Assembly (NCBI RefSeq): GCF_013116825.1
Contig: NZ_JABFNS010000050.1
Span: 1 to 55,976 of the forward strand
Direction of reading: 5' to 3'
Length of the DNA stretch: 55,976 nt
Origin: Myxococcus xanthus
GTDB taxonomy: Bacteria > Myxococcota > Myxococcia > Myxococcales > Myxococcaceae
In this document: positions 24,583 to 33,193 of the stretch, one piece after another
Layout of the letters: the number at the start of each line of letters is the position of its first letter
Position numbering within the stretch: position 1 is the stretch's first letter
Notes under the pieces: model-generated
Databases searched by the model: none
Seen by the model: the letters and a program-made list of their open reading frames with translations, nothing else
What the model was told of the DNA's origin: nothing
Program-made: the position numbers and the translations under genes

Positions 24583-26232
24583 CTACGGCACGCCCGTGAG
24601 CACGCGCCCGTCGTACACCCGAATGAAGCCCCCGTCCTGGTCCCTGATGGCGCTGAAGCCACCGGTCACCACGACATGGCCTGTTGGGGTGAGCGCGAGG
24701 CCGCTGATACGGACCGGGCCTCCCATCCCCGTGCTCCCCTCGACGTAGGTCACCGGGCCGAGCGCGCGGGTCGCGAGGTTCATCGCCGCGAACCAGCCCC
24801 GGCCAATCTCCGTTCCACCCGCGAGGAGCTCATGCCCGCCGATGAGCAGCGTGCCGGAGGGCGAGAAGGTCTCCAGGGTGACAACGCCCGGGACGTTGGA
24901 GATCACCTCGTTCCACTGCGTTACCCCGTTCGCGCCAATCCACCGGTGAGCGAAGCCCCCGGTGGGCCCGCCATTGGGGGAGAGGGTGCTCGCCGCGCCC
25001 TCGGCGTTGACGGCGAAGAGGTTCCCGGCGCCCTGCGCCTCCCACCGGATGGCGCCGTCGACGCTGTACTTCCGCAAGTAGGACTTCACGAACACCGACT
25101 GCCCGGACGTCGCGTCCCGGTTGTGCACGCTTCCGGCCAGATAGACCTCACCCTGCGAATTCACCGCCAGGCCAGAGGGGTAGTTGAACTGGCCCTCATT
25201 GAAAACCAGGCTCCAGCGCTCGGCCACTTGCGACGAGAGGGCGATGAGCTTGAGCTGAGTCGCGAGCTCATGACTGCCCAGGCTCAACAGCACGTAGACC
25301 TGCCCGCTGGCGCTCACCGCGAGATCGTGCCCTCTGGGATTCTCGGCGGCCTCTGAAGAGGTCCACAGCGCCTGCCCGTTCGCGCCGTACCGGGTCACCC
25401 GCCCGAGGGAGTCCACCACGTAGGCGTTGCTCGCGCCATCCAGGACCATCTTCACTCCGCTGCCCACGGGGACCGACCAGAGCAACTGCCCGGTGCTGCT
25501 GAGCCGCTGCAACTGCCCGACCTCCAGGACGACGATGTCGCCACCGGCCGTGACCGCCACGCTCCGGGGCTGGGAGCTCCGCCACGCCCCCCACCGCAGG
25601 AGGGACTCGAACGCCTCCAGGGAGACGACCTTCGTCCCATCGATGGTGAGCGAGCAGCCGCCGCCCGCCACCACGGTGCAGTCCCCGCCCCAGGTCGGAA
25701 ACCCCGCCGGCGCGGTCCGGAGGGTCACCTGCGCCTTGCGGACCGCCACCTTGCACGGCTCGCCGCAGGACCAGCCATCCCCATCGGCCACCACGTGCGC
25801 GCTGGCACCGGGCATGCTCCGCACCTCCACATAGCCGACGCCCATGCCCTTGAGGACCGCGCTGTCCACATCGGGAGCGCCCTCCACCTTGAGGCGGGCC
25901 TCGCTCGGCCCCGCCAGCCGGGGCGAGAACCGCACCCGCACCTCGCACTCCATGCCCGCGTCGAGGAAGCGCTCGCAGGTGTTGGCGGCGATGGTGAACC
26001 CGCTGCCCTCCACCTTGACGGACACGGACTCCACCGCCGACGGAGACGCATTGCGCACGGTGACGAGGTGCTCGGGGGAGGTCTGGCCCACCTCCATCTC
26101 ACCGAAGTCGACCGCCTCCCGGTCGATGATGAGCACGGCCGGGGCCGGCTTCTGTTCATCGTCGGAGTCGGAGCACGCGGCGGAAAGGACAGACGCGCTG
26201 AGCAGCAAGGAGAGCAAAGGCTGTCGAAGCAT
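24583..26232 (-). CDS. Lipoprotein with ASH-like domain and beta-propeller
   Basis: A 549-residue exported protein. The signal peptide QPLLSLLLSASVLSAAC is followed by an Asp/Ser linker, then an ASPM/HYDIN-type immunoglobulin-like domain (about res 30-125: VDFGEMEVGQTSPEHLVTV, FSPRLAGPSEARLKVEG). Next is a small Cys-rich insert with paired cysteines (WSCGEPCKV, GGDCTVVAGGGC), then a propeller of repeated strands (GDIVVLEVGQLQRLSSTGQLLW, RVTRYGANGQALW) to the C-terminus. ATG 26232 is chosen for the signal peptide. This architecture is common among myxobacterial surface lipoproteins and suggests binding or adhesion; no enzymatic motif is seen. Confidence 0.8.
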   Translation of the reverse strand: MLRQPLLSLLLSASVLSAACSDSDDEQKPAPAVLIIDREAVDFGEMEVGQTSPEHLVTVRNASPSAVESVSVKVEGSGFTIAANTCERFLDAGMECEVRVRFSPRLAGPSEARLKVEGAPDVDSAVLKGMGVGYVEVRSMPGASAHVVADGDGWSCGEPCKVAVRKAQVTLRTAPAGFPTWGGDCTVVAGGGCSLTIDGTKVVSLEAFESLLRWGAWRSSQPRSVAVTAGGDIVVLEVGQLQRLSSTGQLLWSVPVGSGVKMVLDGASNAYVVDSLGRVTRYGANGQALWTSSEAAENPRGHDLAVSASGQVYVLLSLGSHELATQLKLIALSSQVAERWSLVFNEGQFNYPSGLAVNSQGEVYLAGSVHNRDATSGQSVFVKSYLRKYSVDGAIRWEAQGAGNLFAVNAEGAASTLSPNGGPTGGFAHRWIGANGVTQWNEVISNVPGVVTLETFSPSGTLLIGGHELLAGGTEIGRGWFAAMNLATRALGPVTYVEGSTGMGGPVRISGLALTPTGHVVVTGGFSAIRDQDGGFIRVYDGRVLTGVP

Positions 26233-26387
26233 GGGCTGCCTTCTAGGTGAGCCCATGTCTGCGTGACAAGTGACTCCCCCTCGACCCACCTCGCGTGGAC
26301 GACACGCTTGCGTCTGTCATTACCCGGTGAGCAGGAATGCAACCAGCCCCCACCCCCCGGGCTCCATGGGAGCCGGGGTCGAAGCGC

Positions 26388-26837
26388 CTAGGAACCGGCG
26401 TCGCCTGGCTCCGCCACGCAGTGCCCCTGCCTGCAGCGAGGCACGAAGGATGGATAGGCACACTGGCCGGTGCTGGCGCAGATGGGAGCCTCGGTGCAAT
26501 AGCGCAGCACCTCCTCGGCGGCCCGCGTCGCGAACTCCGCGCGGCTGGCGGTGTTCACCATGGCCGGGGGGCACTCCCCATAGCCCGTGCACCGGCCGTT
26601 GACGGTGACGGCCACGCAGTCGCTGTCCTGCTGGCAACTGTCGCGCTCCGTGCGCAGGCGCTCCAACGCGCAGTACACCGTCTTCAGGCGCGGGCAGTTG
26701 TAGTCCTCGTTGGCGCACCCGGGATACGTGTACGTCTCCTGGGGATGCTGGGGCAGTGCGTCTTCCGTGGAGTCAGTCCCCTCCGCACGGCAACCCAGCC
26801 ACAACCCCACGAACAACAGCAACGCCAGCTTGCGCAT
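26388..26837 (-). CDS. Cysteine-rich exported protein, possible lipoprotein
   Basis: A 149-residue protein with a short signal peptide (RKLALLLFVGLWLGC) that may end in a non-canonical lipobox. The mature part has more than a dozen Cys residues in small loops (CANEDYNC, DSCQQDSDC, GRCTGYGEC, YCTEAPIC, RCRQGHC), indicating a disulfide-rich domain outside the cytoplasm. ATG 26837 is chosen because GGAG lies 6 nt upstream; further in-frame ATGs lie just upstream (26843-26858). I know no family; similar Cys-rich lipoproteins are common in myxobacteria. Confidence 0.7.
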   Translation of the reverse strand: MRKLALLLFVGLWLGCRAEGTDSTEDALPQHPQETYTYPGCANEDYNCPRLKTVYCALERLRTERDSCQQDSDCVAVTVNGRCTGYGECPPAMVNTASRAEFATRAAEEVLRYCTEAPICASTGQCAYPSFVPRCRQGHCVAEPGDAGS

Positions 26838-27212
26838 CCGCATCTCCATCTGTGTCATCGACCCCGGCCCCACATCCTCACCAGAAGGTGCCGCGTCTCC
26901 AATCGAAGGTTGCCGGGTGCGTTGGATTGCCACGCCCCGCCTGAACGGCTGTTCAAGAAACGCACCCGTAGCGGCTCCGCTGAACCGTCAAGACGATGAA
27001 CGGAAGCGCCCAGCGCGCGTTGGGGGGGCCGGCGCGGAAGGCGAGCGGGCGGACGGGCGTCCGTAGCGGCCCCCCAGGAAGGCGTTCGACCGTGAGCCGC
27101 CAGGAGGACGCCTGTTCCTTGACTCCTGGCGGCTCCAGAATCCTTGTGACGCGGCGGACGCATCCGCGCTGTTGACTCAATCCACCCGAGCCGGGGTACG
27201 GAGGAGACACAT
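26838..27212. other. Divergent intergenic region with a perfect 13-bp inverted repeat
   Basis: No gene is evident between the Cys-rich protein and the PAS kinase. The notable element is GAGCCGCCAGGAG (27094-27106) and its exact complement CTCCTGGCGGCTC (27123-27135), separated by 16 bases, about 80 bases upstream of the kinase start. No T run follows on either strand. It may be a regulatory site or a hairpin in the 5' leader of the kinase mRNA. Confidence 0.5.
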
Positions 27213-28844
27213 TTGGGTGGGGCTGAGACAGCCGGAGACGCGCGCTACCAGGAGCTGTTCAACGGAGCGGATGTCTCCCTCTGGGAAGAGGACTTCACCG
27301 CCGTTTCGGCCGCGCTCGACAGCCTGCGCGCCTCCGGCGTCCAGGACCTGCGTGCCTGGCTCGCGGCCCATCCCGGGTTCGTGATGGAGGCCGCGGAGTG
27401 GGTGAAGGTCGTGGATGTGAACGAGGCCACGGTACGCCTGCTCGAAGCGCGCACCCGGGATGAGGTGCTTCGCACCTTGTCCCTGTCCCGGTCCCACGTC
27501 TTCGTTCCGGAGACGTCGAAGGCCTTCACCGCCGAGCTCCTCCTGCTCTGGGAAGGCGGCACGCGGCTGGAGCGGGAGACTGAGCTCCAGACCCTGGGGG
27601 GCCGCCGCATCGAGGTGATGCGCACCCTGACCCGGCCATCGAGGGAGCGGAGCGACCGGGTCTTCGTCACCCTGCGGGAGGTCACCGCGCAGAAGGCGTC
27701 CCAACTGGCGCGCCAGGAGAGCGAGGCCCGCTTCCGGAACATGGCGGACCACGCGCCGGTGATGTTGTGGGTGACGGACGTCACCGGCCGCTGCATCTAT
27801 CTCAGCCGGACCTGGTACGAGTTCACCGGACAGACGGAGGCAGAAGGCCTGGGCTTCGGCTGGCTCAAGGCCGTGCATCCCGACGACTCCGAGCGCTCAG
27901 GGGCGGTGTTCCTCGGCGCCAACGCGCGGCGCAGCCCCTTCCGGCTCGACTACCGGCTGCGGCGAAAGGATGGCGAGTACCGGTGGGCCATCGACTCGGC
28001 CAGCCCCCGCTTCGGGCTGGACGGCGAGTTCCTGGGCTACATCGGCTCCGTCATCGACATCTCCGAGCGGAAGCAGGCCGAACAGGAGCGCGAGCGGCTG
28101 CTGGCCGCCATGAACGAGGCCATCCGGCTGCGCGACGAGTTCCTCGCCGTGGCCAGCCACGAGCTCAAGACCCCGCTGACGCCGCTCAGCTTGAAGCTGC
28201 AGACGCTGGCGCGGGCCACCCAGGAGCGGCGCGGACCGGAGCTGCTGGAGCGGCTGCCCGCGGACCTGGAGGTCATGCAGCGGCAGGTGAAGCGGCTGTC
28301 GACGCTGGTGGGTGAGCTTCTGGACGTGACGCTCATCAGCAGCGGTCATCTGCGCCTGGAGCTGGAGCCGGTGGACCTGGGAGCGCTGGTCCAAGAGGTG
28401 GCCGCGCGCTTCCAGGGTGAGTCACAGCGCACCGGGACGCCCATCCAGGCGGAGCTGGACGAGGTGGTGGTGGGCCGGTGGGACCGGGTGCGGCTGGAGC
28501 AGGCGGTGTCGAACCTCCTCTCCAACGCCCTCAAGTACGGCGTGGGTCACCCCGTCCACCTTCAGGTCGGCAGGACGGCGGAGCACGCCTGGTTCAGCGT
28601 CCGTGACGAGGGCATTGGCATCCCCCCCGAGGCGATGGGCCGCATCTTCGAGAAGTTCGAGCGCGCCGTCTCCGAGCGACACTACGGCGGACTGGGACTG
28701 GGGCTGTACGTCACGCGGCAGAACGTCCAGGCCATGGGTGGCACCATCGACGTGCGAAGCACGCTGGGCCAGGGCGCCACCTTCACCGCGCGCCTGCCCT
28801 GCCAACTGTCCAGCGTGAACGCGGCGCGGGAAAAGGCGTCATGA
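27213..28844 (+). CDS. Soluble PAS-PAS sensor histidine kinase
   Basis: A 543-residue cytoplasmic sensor kinase. PAS-like domain 1 (about res 11-160), a canonical PAS-PAC domain (172-288: ARFRNMADHAPVMLWVTD, YRLRRKDGEYRWAI, VIDISERKQAE), HisKA with His316 in VASHELKTPL, and HATPase with N box LLSNALKYG, G1 DEGIGIP and G2 GGLGLGLYV. No TM segment. The start is TTG at 27213, preceded by GGAGGAG (27200-27206); no ATG fits the domain boundary. No cognate regulator is adjacent, so it is an orphan. It is convergent with the XRE regulator gene, whose stop is 46 nt away. Confidence 0.88.
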   Translation: MGGAETAGDARYQELFNGADVSLWEEDFTAVSAALDSLRASGVQDLRAWLAAHPGFVMEAAEWVKVVDVNEATVRLLEARTRDEVLRTLSLSRSHVFVPETSKAFTAELLLLWEGGTRLERETELQTLGGRRIEVMRTLTRPSRERSDRVFVTLREVTAQKASQLARQESEARFRNMADHAPVMLWVTDVTGRCIYLSRTWYEFTGQTEAEGLGFGWLKAVHPDDSERSGAVFLGANARRSPFRLDYRLRRKDGEYRWAIDSASPRFGLDGEFLGYIGSVIDISERKQAEQERERLLAAMNEAIRLRDEFLAVASHELKTPLTPLSLKLQTLARATQERRGPELLERLPADLEVMQRQVKRLSTLVGELLDVTLISSGHLRLELEPVDLGALVQEVAARFQGESQRTGTPIQAELDEVVVGRWDRVRLEQAVSNLLSNALKYGVGHPVHLQVGRTAEHAWFSVRDEGIGIPPEAMGRIFEKFERAVSERHYGGLGLGLYVTRQNVQAMGGTIDVRSTLGQGATFTARLPCQLSSVNAAREKAS

Positions 28845-28890
28845 AGCGCTCCCAAGCCGTGGAGGAAGTGCTGCGCGGCGGCGCTGAGCG

Positions 28891-29343
28891 CTAGCCCGTC
28901 GCCCGGCGCTTGCGCGCCGCACGCGCGGCGGGCTTCGCTGGGGTGGCGGGCGCCGGAGCCGCCGACTGGGGCAGCACGGTGACGACGGCGTTCACCACCC
29001 GGGACACCGCGCGGAGCTGACCGGGTTCGAGCTCCCGCAGCTTGCGCGTCATGCGGCGCAGCTCCACCGGGTCTTCCTTCACCGCCTTGCGGGGCGTGAC
29101 GGGCGCGCCGTCGGGACGGCCCACGCCCAGCAGCGTGTCCGCGGAGACCTGGAGCACGTCGCACAGCCGGCGCAGCGTCTGGGTCCGGGGCAGCATCTTC
29201 CCTCGCTCCAGGCGGCTGTAGACCTCCATGGCCATGCCCATGCGTTCGGCGACGTCGCCCTGGGTGAGGCCCAGACGCAGGCGGGCGTCACGCGCGGCGC
29301 CTCCCAGCACGGCTGCCAGCTTGTGGTCGACGGGCTCACGCAT
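28891..29343 (-). CDS. XRE-family transcriptional regulator
   Basis: A 150-residue DNA-binding protein. The helix-turn-helix of the Cro/C1 type is at about residues 10-65 (LRLGLTQGDVAERMGMAMEVYSRLERGKMLPRTQTLRRLCDVL). The rest is a basic, Ala/Pro/Lys-rich tail (APATPAKPAARAARKRR) that could add non-specific DNA affinity. ATG 29343 is chosen as the last Met before the domain; the open frame runs on upstream. It is divergent from a Ser/Thr kinase gene, and the shared 217-nt promoter region holds four ACCTC-NN-AGGT-like sites, the natural candidates for its operators. Confidence 0.88.
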   Translation of the reverse strand: MREPVDHKLAAVLGGAARDARLRLGLTQGDVAERMGMAMEVYSRLERGKMLPRTQTLRRLCDVLQVSADTLLGVGRPDGAPVTPRKAVKEDPVELRRMTRKLRELEPGQLRAVSRVVNAVVTVLPQSAAPAPATPAKPAARAARKRRATG

Positions 29344-29421
29344 GACGGCCGAGGGTTGCACGCCCGCCGGGTCCTGCAAGTTTCCATCCGCCACCCTGTG
29401 GAATCCCCTCCCCCGAAGCCT

Positions 29422-29545
29422 ACCTCCCAAGTCAGGACACTACCTCAAAGGGCAAACGTCATGCTATGGACCTCCAAGGTTGAATCATGACGCCGCTCAC
29501 AATGACAGCCGCTGGAACCACGTCTGAGTTGGACCTCCAAGGTCC
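29422..29545. promoter_or_regulatory. Cluster of ACCTC-NN-AGGT palindromes in the XRE/kinase divergent promoter region
   Basis: Two good copies of the palindrome occur: GGACCTCCAAGGTT (29468-29481) and GGACCTCCAAGGTCC (29531-29545). Two weaker copies lie closer to the regulator gene: ACCTCCCAAGT (29422-29432) and ACCTCAAAGGG (29442-29452). Spacings between 11-mer starts are 20, 28 and 63 bases. A fifth copy lies upstream of the second kinase gene. I infer that these are operators of the adjacent XRE regulator, controlling itself and both kinases. Confidence 0.55.
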
Positions 29546-29560
29546 CATGGGAGCCCATCC

Positions 29561-30733
29561 GTGATGCCGGGAGAGGACCTGCACCCGCTGATGCTCCAGG
29601 AATCGGAGGAGGTGGGGGCCTTCCGCATCGTCCGGCGGCTGGCCACCGGGGGCTTTGGCGCCATCTTCCTGGCCGAATCGGAGACGCGCCGGCAGGTGGC
29701 GCTGAAGTTCGCGCTCCAGGGGCCCTCGGAGGAGGACTCGCCCGCGGCGGACGCGCGGACCTGGAAGGAGGTCCACGTCCTCATGCGCCTGGAGCACCCC
29801 AACGTCGTGGAGCTGCTGGGCTACCGGCGGTGGCCGGATGCCCGCGATGGCTACCTGGTCCTCATCATGGGGTACGTGGAAGGCCCCACCCTGTCCGAGT
29901 GGGCCCTGGCCGCGCAGCCCACGCCCCGGCGCGCGGTGCAGGTGTTCCAGCAGTTGGCGCTCACGCTGGATGCCATCCACCGCGCGGGCGTGCTCCACCG
30001 CGACATCAAGGGCAACAACATCATCATCCGCGCGTCGGACGGGCAGCCGGTGCTGGTGGACTTCGGCTCGGGGGACCATGCGTGCTCGCCCGTGCTGACC
30101 GAGGACACCCTGCCGCCGGGCACCCCCAGCTATCGCAGCCCGGAGGCCCTGCGCTTCTGGGCGCAGCCTCGGCCGGCGGGCTCGCGTTACGCGTTCGCGC
30201 CCACGGATGATCTCTACTCGCTGGGGCTGGTGCTCTACGAGGTGCTCACCGGGAGCTTTCCCTATCCGGCGCAGCTGCCGCCCGCCGGGCTGCTGGCCAG
30301 CATCGAGTCCGGTGGCTTTCCCCTTCCCTCTGTCCGCAACCCGCGCGTCCCGAAGGCGTTGGACGCCATCGTGGCGCGCTTGTTGTCGCCCTCCGCGGCG
30401 GGGCGGCCTCCTTCGGGAGCGGCCCTGTTCGATGCGCTGGACGCGGCGCTGGCGGGCGCGGACCCGGCCTGGGATGAGCACCTGTTTCCGCCCCTCGCTC
30501 CCGAGGAGGCCGTCACCGAGGAGGCGTTGGAGTTCTTCGACGGGGACGAGGAAGCGCGCGACCTGCGCCGCTGGATGCGTGTCCCGGAGCGAGCGCGCCC
30601 GCCTGCGTCCTTCGCGCCGCCCACCGAGCCCGCCTCTCCCTGGGCTTCGACGGAGGTCCGCGCGAGCGCCGGGTGGCGGCGGTGGCGGGACGCGCTGAAG
30701 CGGCTCTGGGCCACGCTGCGCGCGTGGCGCTGA
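29561..30733 (+). CDS. Eukaryote-like Ser/Thr protein kinase, catalytically complete
   Basis: A 390-residue cytoplasmic kinase. Gly-rich loop LATGGFGAIF (res 27-36), ATP-anchoring Lys49 in VALKF, likely helix-C Glu70, catalytic HRDIKGNN with Asp148 and Asn153, DFG at 167-169 and activation-segment end SYRSPEAL, so all residues for catalysis are present. The kinase domain ends near residue 285. The tail is acidic then Pro/Trp/Arg-rich with no TM segment, unlike many PASTA-type kinases. The start may be GTG 29561 or the adjacent ATG 29564; GGGAG lies 7-10 nt upstream. It is divergent from the XRE regulator and followed by a pseudokinase gene. Confidence 0.9.
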   Translation: MMPGEDLHPLMLQESEEVGAFRIVRRLATGGFGAIFLAESETRRQVALKFALQGPSEEDSPAADARTWKEVHVLMRLEHPNVVELLGYRRWPDARDGYLVLIMGYVEGPTLSEWALAAQPTPRRAVQVFQQLALTLDAIHRAGVLHRDIKGNNIIIRASDGQPVLVDFGSGDHACSPVLTEDTLPPGTPSYRSPEALRFWAQPRPAGSRYAFAPTDDLYSLGLVLYEVLTGSFPYPAQLPPAGLLASIESGGFPLPSVRNPRVPKALDAIVARLLSPSAAGRPPSGAALFDALDAALAGADPAWDEHLFPPLAPEEAVTEEALEFFDGDEEARDLRRWMRVPERARPPASFAPPTEPASPWASTEVRASAGWRRWRDALKRLWATLRAWR

Positions 30734-30800
30734 GCCGGCCCGCCATTCATTGGGAGGGGCCTGCGCGCCTGGCCCCCGGGAAATCCATTCATTTTCATTC

Positions 30801-30813
30801 AACCTCAGAGGTT
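30801..30813. promoter_or_regulatory. ACCTC-NN-AGGT palindrome overlapping the pseudokinase ribosome binding site
   Basis: AACCTCAGAGGTT is a 13-base palindrome of the same design as the sites in the XRE/kinase promoter. It covers the probable Shine-Dalgarno (GAGG, 30808-30811) of the ATG at 30823, so a bound repressor, or the RNA sequence itself, could control this gene separately from the upstream kinase. Confidence 0.5.
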
Positions 30814-30822
30814 CATGAGCCC

Positions 30823-32199
30823 ATGATGACGCCTGACACGACGACGGAGGAGCTTCCTGGTGGTCCACGCAGGCCCCGCGTGCTGTTCACCGTGGCCGGC
30901 ACGGTGTTCGAGTTCGTCCGCAAGCTGGAGATGCGCTCCACGGGGGAGCTGCTGATGCTGGCGCAGCGCCGCTACCGCAACGGCCTGAGCGGCCCGGTGG
31001 TCGTGAAGCGGCTGCGCAACCCCGCCACGTTCGTGGAGCGGCGACGGCTGGTGGAGGAGGTGGACCTCACGTTCCGGCTCAACCATCCCGGCATCGCCAA
31101 GGTGATGCTGCTGAAGCTCTACCGCGGCGCGCCGCACGTGGTGATGGAGTACGTGGAAGGACGTTCGCTGGACACGGTGCTGAACCTGGCGGCCATGCGG
31201 CGGCGGCCCCTGTCCGCGGAGTTCGCGGCGCACGTGACGGCGGAGGTGGCGGAGGCGCTGAGCCACGCGCACGGCCTCACGGATGAGTGGAGCCGGCCGC
31301 TGCACATCGTCCACCGGGACGTGAGCCCTCGGAACATCCGCGTGGGCGTCCATGGCGAGGTGAAGCTGACCAACTTCACGGTGGCGGCCTCGTCGCTCTC
31401 CGGGCGCGAGGTGACGAGCCAGGAGCTGGTGAAAGGTGACATCGCCTACGCCTCGCCCGAGGCGCTGCGGCGACGGAAGGTGGATGCCCGGTCGGACCTG
31501 TTCTCACTGGGACTGGTGCTGCTGGAGCTGCTGACGGGCCGGCACCCGTTGATGGTGGATGACCTGGCGCCCGTGCTGGAGTCGGAGCCGCGGGAGCTTC
31601 ACGCGCAAGGGCCGACGTGGATGCCCGTGAAGGAGGTGGCGGCGCGGATGGCCCAGGTGGGCCCGGAGCAGGTGGAGCGCCTGGCGGCGGGGGTCGCCGA
31701 GCCCCTGCGGCGCATCCTGCTGCGGGCGCTGCGGCAGGAGCCCTCGGAGCGGTTCCAGACGGGCGCGGAGATGGCGGAGGCGCTGCGCGCGTGGCTGGAC
31801 GCACACGGAGGCCACCGGGGTCGTCAGGCCATCGCGCAGGAGGTGGAGCAGGCCGCCGTGGAGGCGACGGTCCGGCGCAACCAGGCGGAGCTGCTCGAGG
31901 GCGGGCTGCATCCGGAAGGGCTGACCGTGGAGGAAGCGGCCCTGGCCGGAGAGCCCTCGTCGGAGATGCCCCTGGGCGAGGCCGCGGGGTCCGCGGTCCG
32001 ATTGTCGCAGGTGGCCGAGCTGACGCTGGAGGCGCGCATCACCCAGACAGTGGAACCCGCGGCGGAGGCGCGGCACGCCGCCACCGAGGCACCGGCAGAG
32101 GCACGTCCCGAGGCCACCTCCTCCCAGCCGCCTTCCGCACCGGAGCCCGCTGACACGGCCCCGGAGGCCACGACGCCCCAGGAGCCCGACACACCGTGA
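30823..32199 (+). CDS. Ser/Thr kinase-fold protein lacking DFG (probable pseudokinase)
   Basis: A 458-residue protein of the same superfamily as its neighbour but degenerate. The N-lobe has no Gly-rich loop (KLEMRSTGELLMLAQRR in its place). Lys62 (VVVKRL) and HRDVSPRN with Asp166 and Asn171 are kept, but the Mg-binding DFG is KLTNFT (Asn184-Phe-Thr). YASPEAL and the C-lobe (DLFSLGLVLLELLTG) are intact. Beyond about residue 330 is a long Glu/Ala/Pro-rich, probably disordered tail. A scaffold or allosteric partner of the active kinase 89 nt upstream is inferred. ATG 30823 is used; an adjacent ATG follows at 30826. Confidence 0.85.
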   Translation: MMTPDTTTEELPGGPRRPRVLFTVAGTVFEFVRKLEMRSTGELLMLAQRRYRNGLSGPVVVKRLRNPATFVERRRLVEEVDLTFRLNHPGIAKVMLLKLYRGAPHVVMEYVEGRSLDTVLNLAAMRRRPLSAEFAAHVTAEVAEALSHAHGLTDEWSRPLHIVHRDVSPRNIRVGVHGEVKLTNFTVAASSLSGREVTSQELVKGDIAYASPEALRRRKVDARSDLFSLGLVLLELLTGRHPLMVDDLAPVLESEPRELHAQGPTWMPVKEVAARMAQVGPEQVERLAAGVAEPLRRILLRALRQEPSERFQTGAEMAEALRAWLDAHGGHRGRQAIAQEVEQAAVEATVRRNQAELLEGGLHPEGLTVEEAALAGEPSSEMPLGEAAGSAVRLSQVAELTLEARITQTVEPAAEARHAATEAPAEARPEATSSQPPSAPEPADTAPEATTPQEPDTP

Positions 32200-32221
32200 C
32201 GCGCGTGGCGTCACGGCGGGC

Positions 32222-33193
32222 TCACAGCGCGCCCACGCCGTACAACACGGCCGCCAGCACCAGCAGCGTCGCCAGGATGACCGCCGCCACGCGCAACGGG
32301 GAGATGGGCGCCTCGCCCAACACCACCTGCGCATCCTGCCCGTGCACCAGCACCCGGTACGGCTTGTCGCGGTAGCGGTAGGCCAGCACGTACACGGGCA
32401 GGGCCAGCCGCTGGGTGCGCAGGCTGAACAGCGCCACGGCGACGTGGATGTTCCGGAAGCGGCTGCCCGGAATGACGCCCTGCTGGAGTCGCTCGATGGC
32501 CAGGCGCTCCACCGCCTCCAGCACGCTCCGCCGGGCGCCCGAGCGCGTGGCCTCGAAGCGCTCGACGTGCGCGCCCTCCGGCCCCTGGGGCGTGTCCTGA
32601 CCGGAGCCTCGCTGGTAGTGGGGCGCCAACGCCTCGCACTCCCGCACCTTCAAGCCGCGCGAGGCCGGCACCGGGATGCCCTCGAAATCGAAGCGCGTCC
32701 GGCCCGCGTGCGGCGCCCAGTCCGACCGCCGCGAGCCCGCGTTCGAGTCCGCCGTCCAGCTCACGTCCACGCCCGCGTCGAACATCCACGCCGGCCACCA
32801 CACCGGACGCAGCGACTCCAGCGAGGCCTCCTGTGCCAGCCCGGACGGCCGGAAGAAGCCGCCCCGCCCCAGGAAGCCCATCAGCGCGCCGCGCGCGGCC
32901 TCGGTGTCCACGGTGAAGGGGAGCCAGCGCTGCGCCTGCTCCACCGGGTCCGCCGTCGTCTCCACATGGGTGACGGAGCCGCAGTAGTCGCACCGGGGCG
33001 CCTTCGCCTCCACGGAGTACTCCACCGCCGCGCCGCAGCTGTCACACCGCACCACGCGGGCCCGCGCGCGCTCCACCGCGGCGCGCGGCGGAGGCGGCGC
33101 CGTCAGCCCGCAGATGGGGCAACGCAGGTCCTCCGCCTCCAGCGCGGAGTCGCAGCGCTGGCAGGGCGCCACCCGCACCGCGTCGGCGCTCAT
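32222..33193 (-). CDS. Zinc-ribbon membrane protein, paralogue B
   Basis: A 323-residue protein. The N-terminus has two zinc ribbons: CQRCDSALEAEDLRCPICG (res 10-28) and CDSC...PRCDYCG (about 46-68). A long soluble domain with conserved aromatic residues (PVWWPAWMFDAGVDVSW) follows. The C-terminal part reads PYRVLVHGQDAQVVLGEAPI, then one TM helix (VAAVILATLLVLAAVLYGVG). This is the layout of TFIIB-type zinc-ribbon membrane proteins often mislabelled as PriA-like. Its ATG overlaps the stop of the upstream paralogue (33190-33193). The function is unknown; both copies probably form one complex. Confidence 0.78.
   Translation of the reverse strand: MSADAVRVAPCQRCDSALEAEDLRCPICGLTAPPPPRAAVERARARVVRCDSCGAAVEYSVEAKAPRCDYCGSVTHVETTADPVEQAQRWLPFTVDTEAARGALMGFLGRGGFFRPSGLAQEASLESLRPVWWPAWMFDAGVDVSWTADSNAGSRRSDWAPHAGRTRFDFEGIPVPASRGLKVRECEALAPHYQRGSGQDTPQGPEGAHVERFEATRSGARRSVLEAVERLAIERLQQGVIPGSRFRNIHVAVALFSLRTQRLALPVYVLAYRYRDKPYRVLVHGQDAQVVLGEAPISPLRVAAVILATLLVLAAVLYGVGAL

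Noticed and set aside
26953-27210. An 85-codon minus-strand frame between the Cys-rich gene and the PAS kinase
   Set aside because: No ribosome binding site, composition not protein-like, and it overlaps the inverted repeat and the kinase's ribosome binding site region.
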